A stretch of 64,000 nucleotides of DNA from Brienomyrus brachyistius (taxonomy: Eukaryota > Chordata > Actinopteri > Osteoglossiformes > Mormyridae), in the NCBI RefSeq assembly GCF_023856365.1, contig NC_064545.1:1302001-1366000 (forward strand), in the 5' to 3' direction. Shown one piece after another: positions 10,661-22,530 of this stretch (within the stretch, counting starts at the first letter, position 1; every line of letters starts with the position of its first letter). A program made the translations under genes and the position numbers. A model generated the notes under the pieces. It worked only from the letters and a program-made list of their open reading frames with translations. It was not told the DNA's origin and did no database searches.

Positions 10661-12640
10661 GCCCGCCTTTTGCTCTTGCTCACTTTGTATTTCCGCTGCA
10701 TAAGTGGACTGACGTCGCAACCTCTTATTTGAATGTTTTCAGATCTAATCGCTAATCATTTCATTTGTTATTCACCCCCCTCCCAGCCCGGTTCCATTCT
10801 CACTGCTAATTCGCTGTCTGCGGTCACATACACAAATGACAAATAATTCAGTTCTGTTAAATGAGCGACTGATTATTTACAATTTAGTTGTTCTTAGGAT
10901 CGCACTTACAATGCTATTCACAATGATCAATTAAAATGTGTCTAACGGAACCCAAATTTAAACAATTGGGAAAAGTATGTACCTTTTAGTGCTATAGCAA
11001 CTAATCCTACTAATTATTAATAAACTTTTGTAGCTTAGATGGTAACTTACATGCACAGTAATTTAAAAATTTACCTATACATACAATGTGTTTTTTTTTA
11101 CTGGTAATGTCCCAGTTTGACTACTTTTCCCGGGGCCACTCACGACATAACCTCCTGCAACTCAAGAACATATTTTTCTAACTACCGCGGTACTTGATGT
11201 TCTGAGGATCAAGGCGAGGTAACGCAGGAAGAAGCAGGCTAGGAAGCTTTCTAGTCTGACGGCTGTTTGTAAATGCTTAACAGCAGCGTCACTATTAATA
11301 ACTCTCGCTAATGCACTTATTAAACTAGCTCTAGAGATGTGATTTCTGCAGGTAATGGCTAATAACGTTAGGCGATACAATTGTGAGTCGTTATTTGTTA
11401 AAAGGTGATACTTTTGGCAACAATACTGCTAAAACGTGAGACAATCTAGATACGTAATTGAGATTTGAGTATACGCTCGGTATAAAGCATTTCTTTGATA
11501 GAGCTGGGGAAAAAAACTGGATGTTCACAGGATGCTTAATTTTCGAAAACGCACTTTTCGTACACAGTGTGGTTCTATAGCAGAAGCAGATGCTGATTAT
11601 AAATTCCCCGAATCAATATATGAAAATCCGAAAGAAGCGGCTTTCTGTTGAATCATTTTCAAAACAGCAAAATTAAATAATTGATTGCTTGCAATTTTAC
11701 AATAACCATCCTACAATATTGACTAAAGGATTAAAAGACTAATGTATTCCAATTTTGTTTTAGTGATCCGATCGAGCCGTGTAAGTTGTTGAAATCCTTA
11801 ATCTTCTTTTAACTGATTATTCGTTATTTGTGAGTGATAATAACCGATGGGCTATATTATCTCTCACGTTTGACACTCGAAAATCCTGGATGATAGATGC
11901 ACATTCTAAATGTTACTGCTAAATGTCCGAAGACTGAAGACAACCCGACCGAATCTCGATTTTAGCGTAGTTCACTTATTAGAAACCGCCCGTGGTTCTA
12001 TTCAGACAAAATGGTGATCACCGCTTAGCGGTCAGTAATGCAGTTAACGTCCCACGATATTGTAGCTGTTAAACACTATAGGCCTACATGTAAATCATTA
12101 TTTGCAGTATTCGGTATATCTAAAACAGTTGAGTTTTAAGTATATTTCTGTGTAATTGATAAAATATAAAGGTGTGTATTGAATGGATTGTTTTATTAAA
12201 CCATCGAATCAATTTCCTTTGTCGAAATAAACCGCATTTCTCCACACAGCCAAGTAATTCCAATTATAAGAAAGCGGTTACAATAAAATTAAAGACGCAT
12301 GGTTTCGCTTATGTGCCTGCAAGTTGGGTTCTGCGTAACAGCGCTCAAAGTTCATGCACCTCTCATCCTAGTGACACGTTAAGCGGCGATGGTTCATTAT
12401 TCCTATCATACGCCCATGCACGAACAAAACATATTTAAATATGGCCCGGAAACCATAGGCGTTAGTTTCCGTAACCTACGAAAAATATCCCCGGTTCGTA
12501 TTTTATTACATACACGGTTTTATATGTAGTCTATTTCTCGTAATGTTATTCTTCTTAATAACTGGCAGATTAAATGTCATTTTTTTCGCATTATAACCGA
12601 CTATTGTGGTTTATATATAACGCGATATTTTGCATGACTT
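10661..12640. other. irx3 5' flank, AT-rich, no gene seen
   Basis: There is no open frame with a recognisable domain. Scattered ATTA/TAAT cores occur. A divergent non-coding transcript cannot be excluded, but nothing in the sequence shows one. Confidence 0.45.
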
Positions 12641-13340
12641 CACCGTTCATTCGTTTATGTATTACGTTTCAGGTGTGTTTATGTTACTATCGCTTCGTCC
12701 CATAAACGGCCGTTGTAATCTGGCTAAGCCTGAGATCTGATTGCTTAACTTCTTTATTCGAATGCAAAATAGACAATCTCACATCTCCTCACGAATAAAC
12801 ATGTCGTTGAGAAGGCCCTAAATGTTCTCACTGCAATACACAAGACTCAAAAGAATCATAATGAAATTAGAAACAAGAATAAGGTCAGATGAGACTTCAA
12901 ATAGGGGCTCTTCAAAATTATAGTTGTGAAACTTTATTATTTCAAAGTGACAGAAGACACGTTTAGCTTTCCTTGTCGCCGGCGAATCAAGTTACAGATC
13001 AAAATCTGTTAATTGCTGTGACAAGTGATTTAAAAAGAAAACACAGTTAATCAGCCTTGATGTGTGTCCATTTGACGAACTGGAGGAGATTGTGTGAGGG
13101 TGCTATTTGGAAGGTCAGATTACCTCAAATCCCATTTTTTTTTCGACTGCGCTGACAAGAATTTATTTTGGGATTTTGGAAAGGAGGCGCAAATACATAA
13201 TTCAGGTTTTATCATTCACTTCCTACTTGGAATTTCATGCCTTTAGGTTTTATTACAGCCAAAGGGAGAATGACGATGAACATTTCAAGATTGATGTGAT
13301 TTGCTTATTTTATTTGAAATCGATCATGAAGGATATCCTA
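12641..13340. promoter_or_regulatory. Candidate conserved enhancer-like block, 2.3-3.0 kb upstream of irx3
   Basis: The block is free of repeats and dense with short transcription-factor-like words: CCATAAACGGCCG near 12700, CTGTTAATTGCTGTGACA near 13006-13023, CAGTTAATCAGCCTTGATG near 13044, and GAAGGTCAGATTACC near 13110. The local composition differs from the very AT-rich flanks. The 122-codon open frame at 13107-13475 has no domain. Candidate status is by appearance; no alignment was possible. Confidence 0.35.
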
Positions 13341-14300
13341 CCAAGTCTACTTTTAGTCTTACACGAAAGAAGTTATGTACGCCTCGGTTTATCATGTTTC
13401 ACAAATCTCAACACAGTGTGTATACATGTGATACATTTAACTTGCGCGACTGCGGCTGTTAGAAAATGTAACTGAAAACGTCTGAAGTATCCTATTTGAA
13501 TGCTAAATGGAAAATCTTGGTTATTATAAAGCAGATGTGTCGAATATAGTAGCCCTATAGTTCTTTACGGTTCATAATGATTTTCTTTATCTTAAATTAT
13601 ACAAAGAACGCCCTTTCAATTAAAATATTTCTGGTTGCCTGTATAAACCGTTTTATGTCTAAAGAATTTATTTCATATAAAAGCTTATTTGTATTTTAAT
13701 ATAGAATCAGATGTGTTACTTTAACAGATTACTGTATGTACAAGTTTAATTGTACTCTTGGGAAAACTGGAATATAACACTAAAACTATTAAAAGTGTTA
13801 ACCAGCGTAAGGTGTGATTTCATGATCGGAAAGGGATTTGAACTGGTTCTTATACCGACAGCCGTTTTAATAACCATTCATGATGTAGTAAAGCATTTTA
13901 ATAAAATTATGTCGCACGTTACGGTGTAACATTCTGTGTATGCTGTATAGTTAGTTTCATCTTATTTTCCGAACTGATATAGGTAGATTTTCCCGCCTTT
14001 TCATTTCACTGTTACGCCAAGGTACAGAAGTTGAAACTAATTCAAGCAGGCCAATAAAATACGCTAACATCAAAATGTGTACTTCGTAATCATTGTAACG
14101 CTAGCATTTTGTGCAGCGTTCTTAATTTACTGATCCATTTACTGTTTAATCAATTACAGGGAATGGAATAGGTGTGAAGGACTGTAAAACAAAACGAAAA
14201 GCAAAGGTGATGCACGAACGGAAGTTTTCACGGTTTTAAATTATGAAATGAAGACAATGTACAGTTATTGAGCTTTTTATTTATTTTTCCTAATGGCATG
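13341..14300. other. AT-rich intergenic DNA, no gene seen
   Basis: Nothing recognisable was found on either strand. Confidence 0.45.
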
Positions 14301-14369
14301 CTTACAGCCCCCAACGACAAGAAAGGTGCTTAACACTTGATCGTCCGAAGCTACCGCTGTAGTGGAGAC

Positions 14370-14660
14370 GCCTGCCCCGCATGTCCCCGCTAATTTCTTG
14401 GGGGGCGGTGGGGGGGTCACCCGGCCTGCCGGAGGTGTTAAGGAGAAGGCAGGGCTTTAAAAACGAGCCCATAAAGGGAGAATTTGTGGGTAAATTGTGC
14501 AGCACCCGGGAGCCATGGGCTATAATTGATTGGGAAGGTCAGAGCGCCCGGTGTCAAATGGCTTTCTCGCTGCAGTCTCTACATTGCTTTGGTAAATATT
14601 ATGCTGCTCGTCCTGGGGGGTTCCCGGCTCTTTTATTTGCGAATCTAGATATTCCACTGT
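14370..14660. promoter_or_regulatory. Candidate regulatory block with GC-rich core
   Basis: This GC-richer island lies in AT-rich surroundings and carries CCCCGCTAATTTC, AGGTGTTAAGG (T-box-like), CATAAAGGG, GCTATAATTGATTGG and CCATGGGC. It contains no recognisable protein. The appearance is that of a regulatory element, but this is untested. Confidence 0.3.
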
Positions 14661-14831
14661 TACTTACTCACTTCTGTCCGCAGTGACATCTTCATGGTTT
14701 CTTTTGTAAGTTCTTGATGAAATTAAACATTTCCCCCCCTCAAAACGAATACCACTGGGGCACAATAATTCATCATCTTAAATAGCGCAGAGACGGATGG
14801 TTATTGTAACCTTTCTGCCCGGATTTATTGC

Positions 14832-14832
14832 G

Positions 14833-14875
<43 letters not shown>
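14832..14875. repeat. (AAT)n microsatellite
   Basis: About fourteen ATA/AAT trinucleotides are uninterrupted, followed by TTGTTGTTGCTGCTG. Confidence 0.95.
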
Positions 14876-14877
<2 letters not shown>

Positions 14878-14879
14878 TG

Positions 14880-16775
14880 TTGTTGCTGCTGCATCGACTA
14901 TGCAAACAGTGGCATTGGCAATTAACAGCATAGTTAGCGATATTTCTAGTTATGTAAGATTCTAGAAAACGCCTTTTTCCTAGACGTATTGAACTTTGCT
15001 CTCTGTTTCTCTCACTTTTCTTACACGGCTACGTTCCCTGTTTGTATTGATGTTATGGTATAGGTGTCTTTTGCAATGAGAATTACTCTGGGCGACATTA
15101 TCACTGTCTTACACCAGAGTGGCTAGGTAACAAGAAGAACATCGATTCGGTATTTTGGTCGATCAATAATGCAGTAAGTTAACTGCAGGACTAAATTAAA
15201 ATGCAAGGGGGGTTAACGTTGCCAGCTGTCCTACTACCGGAGGTGCTTATCCACCTGGGACGAATGATAGTTTTCCAGCTGAGCCGTTTCAAGCCACGTG
15301 TACTGCTTCTGTGTAATAATACGGCCTTTCTGTGGCATTCGTAAAACAGGATTGCTCATTTCTACAAACCGGACGGACACGTGCGAAGGGGCTGGTAATA
15401 TTTAACAAAATGGCGCAGTGAAATTGAAAATACTTCGTTATGTACATTTGGTGGTACGTTAGTAGCGCGTGGACGTTTTAAGCCGTCTGACAGCAGATGT
15501 TTAATGGTATGAGAACTGGCGCTCGTTTGTACGGGTTTCGGCAAGCGGCTTGTGCATATCTGTCAGCACGATGTTTGTGCTTGCGGTGGAAATGGAGAAT
15601 GAAAACGTGCCGGTCCCACTCGATTTTAAGTGGGCCAGACCAGCTCCATCATTCTCTCTCTTTTATTTATGCCGACCCTATAATGTTTGAGTACCATTTA
15701 GTTACACTGTAATACATTGATGTTATGTGCATTAGGGAAAAGAGCTCGCCCCGATCCCCTCTTCACCCCCATTACATCTGACAGATAGATTGTAACTGTG
15801 TGGACGTTTTACCTACCAAAGACAGGCTCAGACAACACAGGCTCAGCCCCTTACGCACTGGTCCCTCCCTGATCTGACGCGCGCACTTACGGTCCACGGA
15901 TATTTGGCGAATGCTATGAATGGTTAATTGAATTAAGTGCTTAATCTTGCTTTGATTTTATATGGCTGTGATTTACATGCCGGATTTGTTTCCCGTAACA
16001 ATCCCGCGAAGTGGTGCAGGTCCTATCACAGAACAGGAGATTCTGCAAAGGTCATTGGAATTCTGAATACGGATTATGGCACACTTATTTATGACTCCCA
16101 AAGTAGGCTATCTGTTTGTCATCACTTTCGAATCTCTTTTATGAAATATAATGACGGAAGGACTCGTAAAGTTTGCCTTCTAAAGTCTGTCACGCCCCCT
16201 GTGTCCAAGCTGAATGGCAGAATACAGACACTATTGCTTTTCAAACACCGGTTTTTGCAACTGTCACGGCGGACATTTGCTACGATCGCTGTACATATGG
16301 CTATGGTCGGAGTACGAAATCAATTCCAGTCATTGTCAGCTTCTTGATGAACAAAGGTCAGAGAAAACCCACAGTTTTATTCTAAAGTATCGTTGATTGA
16401 AAAATTTGGACTGATGTCACAATGGTTTAACCAAAAAGGGAGTTTCGTCTCCATACTGAGTTCTGCTGTTACCGTTCTCCTCATTGCCAGCAAGAAAGTG
16501 CACATTTGAAATCTTTGTAATTTTAAATGAAATGTGTACCCCCTGCTTTTGTCAAATGTGACGTTATCCAGCGAGAGAACCCATCCCCCAATCCGAAAAG
16601 GGAGTCATTCACTGTGGTACCAAGATCAACTCAGGTGCTTTTTGTGTATAGACAGCTGTATCTGCGTGTAGAATTAGATCGCACCACTAACATGCAAGAG
16701 AGAACAAGTGTCAGGCACGTGAGACGTGGTGAAACAGGCTGCTGAGCAGGCCGTGACCCAGCGCCCAGGCAGCCA
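14880..16775. other. Intergenic DNA, no gene seen
   Basis: Open frames up to 136 codons (15937-16347) have no domain and no splice context. No repeat family is recognised. Confidence 0.45.
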
Positions 16776-17115
16776 CAGCCACTGTCAATAACCATTAGAC
16801 TTTAGGGGCTAGCTCAGCGCTGCCCCCTAACTGTTGTGTTGTTGATCACGACCATGCTGCTCCCCATTAAATCACTCTCTGCAGGCTACCAGGAACTCTC
16901 CACAGTCAGTGCCCAATGATATTCTTACTGTTCAGCCTTCTCTCTGAAGGCCTCACCCAGGCCCTCCGTTTTAAGTGAAAACCATTTCCACTGTTTGCAT
17001 ACAAATTACCAAAGCGATCAATAAATATTCAGGCATGAATTATGCGACTGGCGAGGGCCTCGGGGTCAGAGGAAATATTTCAGGATGGCGCTGCGGCAGC
17101 CGCACATCGATAAGC
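16776..17115. promoter_or_regulatory. Candidate conserved non-coding element
   Basis: This repeat-free stretch of balanced composition has dense motifs: GCCCCCTAACTG, GTTGATCACG, CCATTAAATCACTC, TTTGCATACAAATTACC (octamer-like ATTTGCAT reversed) and AGCGATCAATAAATATTCAGGC. There is no coding potential. Classed on appearance. Confidence 0.35.
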
Positions 17116-17880
17116 GGCCCCGACAGAGAACTCCCCCTCCCTGGTCCGTCTGCACACTTTCACTGTCGGTGTCCTGTATAATAATGTATTGAACAGCGCC
17201 CTCCAGAGTTAGACCACTGCTCCTCACCGGTGGACTAAGACTGAACAATGTCAGTTGCTTGTTTAGATTATTGTTTAATTATTCAAATGATAAACAGTCA
17301 CAGAAGTCGGATCAGACCCATCTAACCCCAACAGTCTCCTCCCTTCGCTAATGAAATGACTTGCTGAGCGGAGTGGATTAGAAAAAGCAGTTGAGTATAT
17401 AATCATGAATATATACACATTATTCTGTATTGGAAAAGTGTCTGCACAATTCCCCCGGCCCCTTTAATCCTTCTTACCAGCAGAGCAGGGGTCCCCATAT
17501 GAAAATTTAGAAAAGCAAAATCGGTAATGCTTTTAAGCATCAAACAATAAATCCTGGGGTTATTTTCCGCCATGTTTTTAATTAAATATTTTGAAAAGAA
17601 ACCCCCTGTGATTGATTTGCCTTCGTTATTGATCTAGCATCGATCCCTTCTGATGCTGTGCTGGCTAAACAGCTGCAGCCAGGAAAGAGAAAAGCTCCAT
17701 AATAGAATAATGAAACCAGTACCCCCCCCCCCCCCCCCCCCCCCAGTCTTTGGTATGTGCGTGTGCAGTGGTCTCTCTCTAGTTTCAGGGCTACTGGAGG
17801 ATGCTGCTCTTTGTTGGTTTGCCTTTCATGTCTTAACTGGTAAGTGTGAACTAGTAAGATGATTATAGCGTTCATATAAA
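17116..17880. other. Intergenic DNA with a 23-base poly(C) run
   Basis: No gene is seen. An uninterrupted C23 run lies at 17722-17744, the longest G/C homopolymer in the window. Confidence 0.6.
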
Positions 17881-18091
17881 AGGCAGCATGGCGGTTCACA
17901 CTTCAAGGGTTGGTGGTTCGAAACCTACCCATAATCCTTGTGAAGTTCATGCGTTCTTCTCACGTTGCATGGGTTTTCTCCAAGTGCATGTATGTATTCC
18001 AGCATGTACCCCAGCCTTGTGCTGCCTTGGATAGGTTTTATGGCCCCCCAAACCCTGACTAGCATAAGTGGTTAGAAGATGAATGGATGAA
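17881..18091 (+). mobile_element. Degraded tRNA-like fish dispersed repeat (copy A)
   Basis: It starts GGCAGCATGGCGGTTCA, has a B-box-like GGTTCGAAACC at 17915-17925, then TTCTTCTCACGTTGCATGGGTTTTCTCC, a block resembling 'CTTGTGCTGCCTTGGATAGG' and an end 'TAAGTGGTTAGAAGATGAATGGATGA'. This order of blocks is that of a very common fish dispersed repeat that opens with GGCAGCATGGTGG. Further partial copies lie at about 32.87 kb and 63.64 kb. Confidence 0.75.
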
Positions 18092-18399
18092 TATTGCATC
18101 ATTAGGCCACGTTTTCCCTACTTTCTGCCTGCCCGTGGGTGAGTTGATGGTATGTACCTCCTGGTATGTAATAATGTGTAGTATTATAATCTCCCAGATA
18201 AATGGCCTATAAATGTCTTCTGAGGACATCTCACAAATTAGAATTGCACATAAACAAAATTTTGAGTTGAACTTGTGCACGTTCTGTATATACACATACG
18301 TTTGGGACTTATATTTTGCCATAGTATTTTGAGGGATGTGGGAAAAGCTTGTGTCATGTAATGGGGGCTTAGTGGAAAGTAGAGTTGCTTAGTCTGGGG

Positions 18400-19050
18400 C
18401 CCCCTAATTGGCTAGAGGAATTCCATTTATATGAAGTTCTCTGATTGGTGTGGAGCAGTCAGTTTTATCTGAAGCCCTCCCCATGACGTGGAGCACTCTA
18501 TTTTATATGAAGCACTCTGACTGGGAAGAAGAATTCCATTTTATAAGAAGCATTCAGATTGCTTTGGGGCAGTCCATTTTATATGAAGCTTTCTAATTGC
18601 TGTGGAACACTCAGTTTTATATGATGTCCTCTGGTTGGTGTGGGGAATTCCATTTTATATGAAGCTCTCTGATTGGTGTAGAGCACTCAATTTTACATGA
18701 AATCCTCTGATTGGCATGGGATATTCCATTTTATATAAAGCCCTCTGATTGGCGTGGGGCATTCCATTTTATATAAAGCCCTCTGATTGGGGTGGAGCGT
18801 TCAATTTTATATAAAGCCCTCTGATTGGCGTGGGGCATTCCATTTTATATAAAGCCCTCTGATTGGCCTTGAGCATTCCATTTTATATGAAGTCCTCTGA
18901 TTGGCGTGGGGCATTCCATTTTATATAAAGCCCTCTGATTGGCCTGGAGCATTCCATTTTATATGAAGTCCTCTGATTGGCGTGGGGTACTGCCTTATTT
19001 ATGAAGCACTCTGATAAGCTCAAGAACTCCATGTTTATCTAAAGCCCTGA
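18400..19050. repeat. Tandem array of a 38-bp unit (about 17 copies)
   Basis: The unit reads ATTCCATTTTATATAAAG then CCCTCTGATTGGCGTGGGGC, repeated at 38-bp spacing. Central copies (18720-18980) are nearly identical while both edges are degraded. Each unit carries a TATATAA and an ATTGG (inverted CCAAT) word. It is non-coding. Confidence 0.93.
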
Positions 19051-19735
19051 TCCCCTCCTCTGTACCCAAGTGCAGCACAGTGCACTGGGTACCTTGGGGA
19101 ATTCAGATTCCTATCAAGGGTTTATCAGTCCCATCTTAGAACAGCATTGATCTCTGCTGAGAATCTAATCCCAGCTATGAAGTTCAATAACAACTCCATT
19201 ACCCATTAGCCTCTGATTGGAGGGCTGTAATGCCAAGATCAGTAGCAGGCAGCCTGACCTGCCAACACTGATTTGCACTGTGAAATAACTTGTTTTATTT
19301 GTGTATTTGTTTATTTATTTTAAAAATAGTCCTCTCAGTAATTGAACATTTTTATTTCTCTTTCTTCCTCTGGCCCAACTTCATCAAATCTGCTATTGAT
19401 CTGCTGCCTGTTCGTTAGAGGTTATTTACACTGTGAGATGCTCGTTTTCTTCCTGTGTGTGTGTGTGTGTGTGTGTGTTTCCATAACCCTCCCCCTCTTT
19501 ATCTTGTTTCAGATGCGTACAAGCCCAGAATTCTTAGGGGCAAACAGCTGATCCAGAAATCAATGCCCTCTTTCCCCCCCACTCTCAGCCAGGAGAAATG
19601 ACCCCCTTCACAGCCAGTTAGCCTAAAGTAATAGATACATCGAGCTCATCCTTGCAGAGCAGACAGCTCATTTACAGTTAGTATTTGTCCCCCCATCCAG
19701 CACAGATTACCCAGGTTAAATAAATGAAACAGACT
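19051..19735. other. Intergenic DNA with a (GT)n run
   Basis: A (GT)12 microsatellite lies at 19455-19478. No gene is seen. Confidence 0.6.
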
Positions 19736-20240
19736 GTTTTGCTCAGCTAGCACAGGCCGGCGCTGAAATGGATGAGACCATTTCCTTTAATGCATACACG
19801 AGCCTAACACGGATTCCCCCGCGCTGGGTCCATAGGTTAATGAAATTCTCATTTTGCCCGGTCATTTGTTTTGTTTTCCTGCAAAGTTCTGATAAGTAAC
19901 TAACCAATGAAGCTTGTAATTACAATCTTACAGAAACCGTCCCGATCTGTATATAAATCTCGCCATCCAATTACAAGATGTAATAATTTTGCACTCAAGC
20001 TGGTAATGAGGTCTAATGCTCGAGCATGTGATAATCCCCCCTGGATGCCGGCTTGATCAGATGTTGGCTTTGTAATTAGACTGGCAGAAAATCATTATTT
20101 CATGTTCAAATAGAAAATGAGGTTGGTGGGAAGTAAATTTCTCTACGCTCTGTGAAGCGTAGACAAGAATTTAATGATTTAATTACAGTTGTAAGCTCTT
20201 TGGATGAGACTTAAATTGAGCTGAGATTTTTTTTTTGTTG
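19736..20240. promoter_or_regulatory. Candidate conserved enhancer-like block, about 9.5 kb upstream of irx3
   Basis: The block is repeat-free and has repeated homeodomain cores: TAATTA at 19917-19922 and 20073-20078, CCAATTACAAG near 19967, TTAATGAAATTCTCATTTTG near 19838. It also has CTTTGTAATTAGAC and GCTTGATCAGATG. No open frame exceeds background. It is among the best-looking candidates in the window for IrxB long-range regulation, but conservation was not tested. Confidence 0.4.
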
Positions 20241-21734
20241 AACAGTGGCACATTAAGAACAGGGGACATTAAAGCTTCTGACAAGAGTTTACAATGATAG
20301 GGCTGCTCGATGTTTTAGATACGGAGAAATTCCTGCACTTCTTATCCTGTCGATGATTTTTCAGCTGCTGTTTCAGCGCAGAATTGACTGGTTTCTCTAA
20401 ACGTGACCCTTTTTTAACTGAAAGCCTTCCTGCTCAGAGAGCTTCTTTTATGCAGCGTGTGACATTAATGTCTGTGACCTTAAAAAAAAAGTATAACCCT
20501 CGGCAGTGGGGTTAGGGTTAGATTAGTGCATCTGTGGTATCCGCTCAGTGGTCAGAGGACGTTATAGAGCTAACCTCTTGTTATGCTGGCTGGAGTGTTG
20601 GGGTAATTAAAGTATTTGGATTAATTAATATTTAATCAAGTAGCTCCAGGTGCTTAGTCACTTGTGTTGGGGGTTAAGAAGCAGACAGTGGAAAGCGAAG
20701 GTCAGATGTATCCATGTAGCCGGAGGGATTTGGCCAACCTTCGTCTGAAGGGGGGAATCAAAGGGGGGGCAGCTCATCGTCACGCGTCCCTCACTAAGCA
20801 CCCTGCAAGCAGAGTCCCACTCGATGGCTTCCTCATGTCATATCCTGTGACAGTGGGGGGGTGCGGGGGGGGGGCAGATATCTCGCCGTGCATGAGATGC
20901 ATGGATTTAAGAAATGTCACTCAGTGTGAGTTTTTTCTCCCCCCTGTCTTACTTAGCATTGCAAAACTCCCTTTCTCTGCCTGTCCCTGGAAGAGCTGGC
21001 GCAGGACGACCTTTATGAGGCCGATCGGACCCGAGATGGATCTGTCGGCTTATTGGACAGTGAAAGGCCGGTCTCCAGGTGACAACCGGGGCATGGTTAC
21101 CCCCCCCCCCCCCCCGTTCATGAATATTTAGAAGATGCTAATGAGTCTTTTTGCATCGTAGCATGCAAATGGGCGAGTCCCAGCCGGGTGGACATGTGAC
21201 ACACGTCCCGGGTACTCCCCCCCGACGCACGGACACAGCACATGTCACCTGCTCTTTCAAGATGAATGTTCCGCCTGACGGCGGTGGCCGATCTCCCTGT
21301 AATGGTATGAAAGCTTCCCGTTGCTGTTTAGAGATCAATCTGTGGTCCAGTTCTTCTGCCAGAGATGATGCTGTAGAATTATTCCGGTTTAATTACCTCT
21401 GTAGTGCTTTTTAACCAACACCAATGGGGTAAAGCGAGGAGAAGGTGTTCAGATGTCAGCACATTCAAGTGTCAGCAACTGGACCTAGAATAAGTTTTGA
21501 TGGCACCCAATCCCCCAGTTCTGGTTCAGTGAGATCCCAGTTTCTGGCTTCATGGGGCCGATGACTTTTGGAAGTGGATTGGAAGCTGAATCCACAGCAG
21601 CCTGGAGGCATGGTTCTTCTTCCTAAACACATGGGGTACACATCAGTCACATCGCTGTGCACGTTTTGTTATGTTTGCCTTAAAAGAAATACAAGCTATT
21701 TGTGACTGTCAGCCAGACCCCTGTTTAGCCGTTA
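20241..21734. other. Intergenic DNA, no gene supported
   Basis: The open frame of 155 codons at 20664-21131 ends in a proline run made by a C16 tract (21100-21115) and has no domain. A G10 run lies at 20865-20874. I find no gene. Confidence 0.5.
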
Positions 21735-21940
21735 AATGGGGATGATATGTGGCTCTGCGGGTTAGAATTCTGTGTCTGCGTTTGGGGGGTCGCTGGTTCA
21801 AATCCCAGTGTTGGTTGAGTGATTTCACAGTCAGACCCTTAAGCCCAGTTGGGCCAGGGACTGCCTGACTCTGTTTTCTCAATTATCCGTCAGTTTGGAT
21901 AAAAGCATCTCTCAAAATAAATATAAATACATTTATTTGA
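21735..21940 (+). mobile_element. tRNA-derived SINE
   Basis: The tRNA-like head has an A-box-like GTGGCTCTGCGGGTTAG (about 21750-21766) and a B box GGTTCAAATCC (21795-21805). The body includes GACCCTTAAGCCC and CCAGGGACTGCCTGA. The tail CAGTTTGGATAAAAGCATCT is typical of fish SINEs (GTCGCTTTGGATAAAAGCGTCTGC-type), followed by AT-rich A-tail-like sequence. It appears full length but mutated. Confidence 0.85.
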
Positions 21941-22290
21941 CTAATTCTTGTTTGAAAACGTGAGACAGATGGCATAGAGAAACATCTGGTTGTGATAAGG
22001 AGCCCATTGTGAAAACTGTAACGTCTGCGAGTCACTTTTTGGGTGGCAGTGATGAGTGGCCTGTTTGGGAGGTGGAGCAGGTCAGGATACCTGCAGGACG
22101 ACGGCCGGAATCGACTTGGCAGGAATTTCCCCGACTTTCTTAAGACTGCAGTTCACGCTTCGGCTTACGCATGTGTGTGAGAGTGAGAGTGATCGGGCAT
22201 GGGAAGGGTCGCTTTACATCCAAACGCAATCCAAAGTCCTCCCATAAATCTCCTGAAGAGGACTGGGTGCCGGCTGCAAAGCACACCTGC
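21941..22290. other. Intergenic DNA, nothing recognised
   Basis: No gene, repeat or motif cluster is seen. Confidence 0.45.
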
Positions 22291-22530
22291 AAGACTTATG
22301 TAAGTCTTATTAAACCATAAATTGTTAACATCAGCCCGAGCCAGGCCTGATCCTCAGCGGGATGAATCTTAACGCACGCTTAGTTCGCCGCACAGCAGAA
22401 GTGAGATAAGAAAGGCAAACTAAAGGAGTGATACAACCTTGTAATTGTGACAGGCAGCTGGTAATTCACCTGATTGTATTGTGATTGGCATTGTAATTCT
22501 AATTATTTAACGCTTTCTCCAGCTGTTTCG
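22291..22530. promoter_or_regulatory. Candidate conserved non-coding element
   Basis: The block is repeat-free, with ACCATAAATTGTTAACATC, GAGATAAGAAAGG (GATA-like), CTTGTAATTGTGACAGG (TGACAG is a TALE/Meis core), GGTAATTCACCTGATTG and TTGTAATTCTAATTATTTAAC. There is no coding potential. Confidence 0.35.

Noticed and set aside
14832..14875. CRISPR-like or other regular array
   Set aside because: It is a plain trinucleotide microsatellite; none of the tandem arrays in the window has repeat-spacer structure, and the DNA is vertebrate.
20664..21131. 155-codon open frame with C-terminal proline run
   Set aside because: The prolines come from a C16 run, and no domain or splice context is seen.
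21743..21810. Possible functional tRNA gene
   Set aside because: A and B box-like words are present, but the sequence cannot form a standard cloverleaf and is followed by a SINE body and tail.
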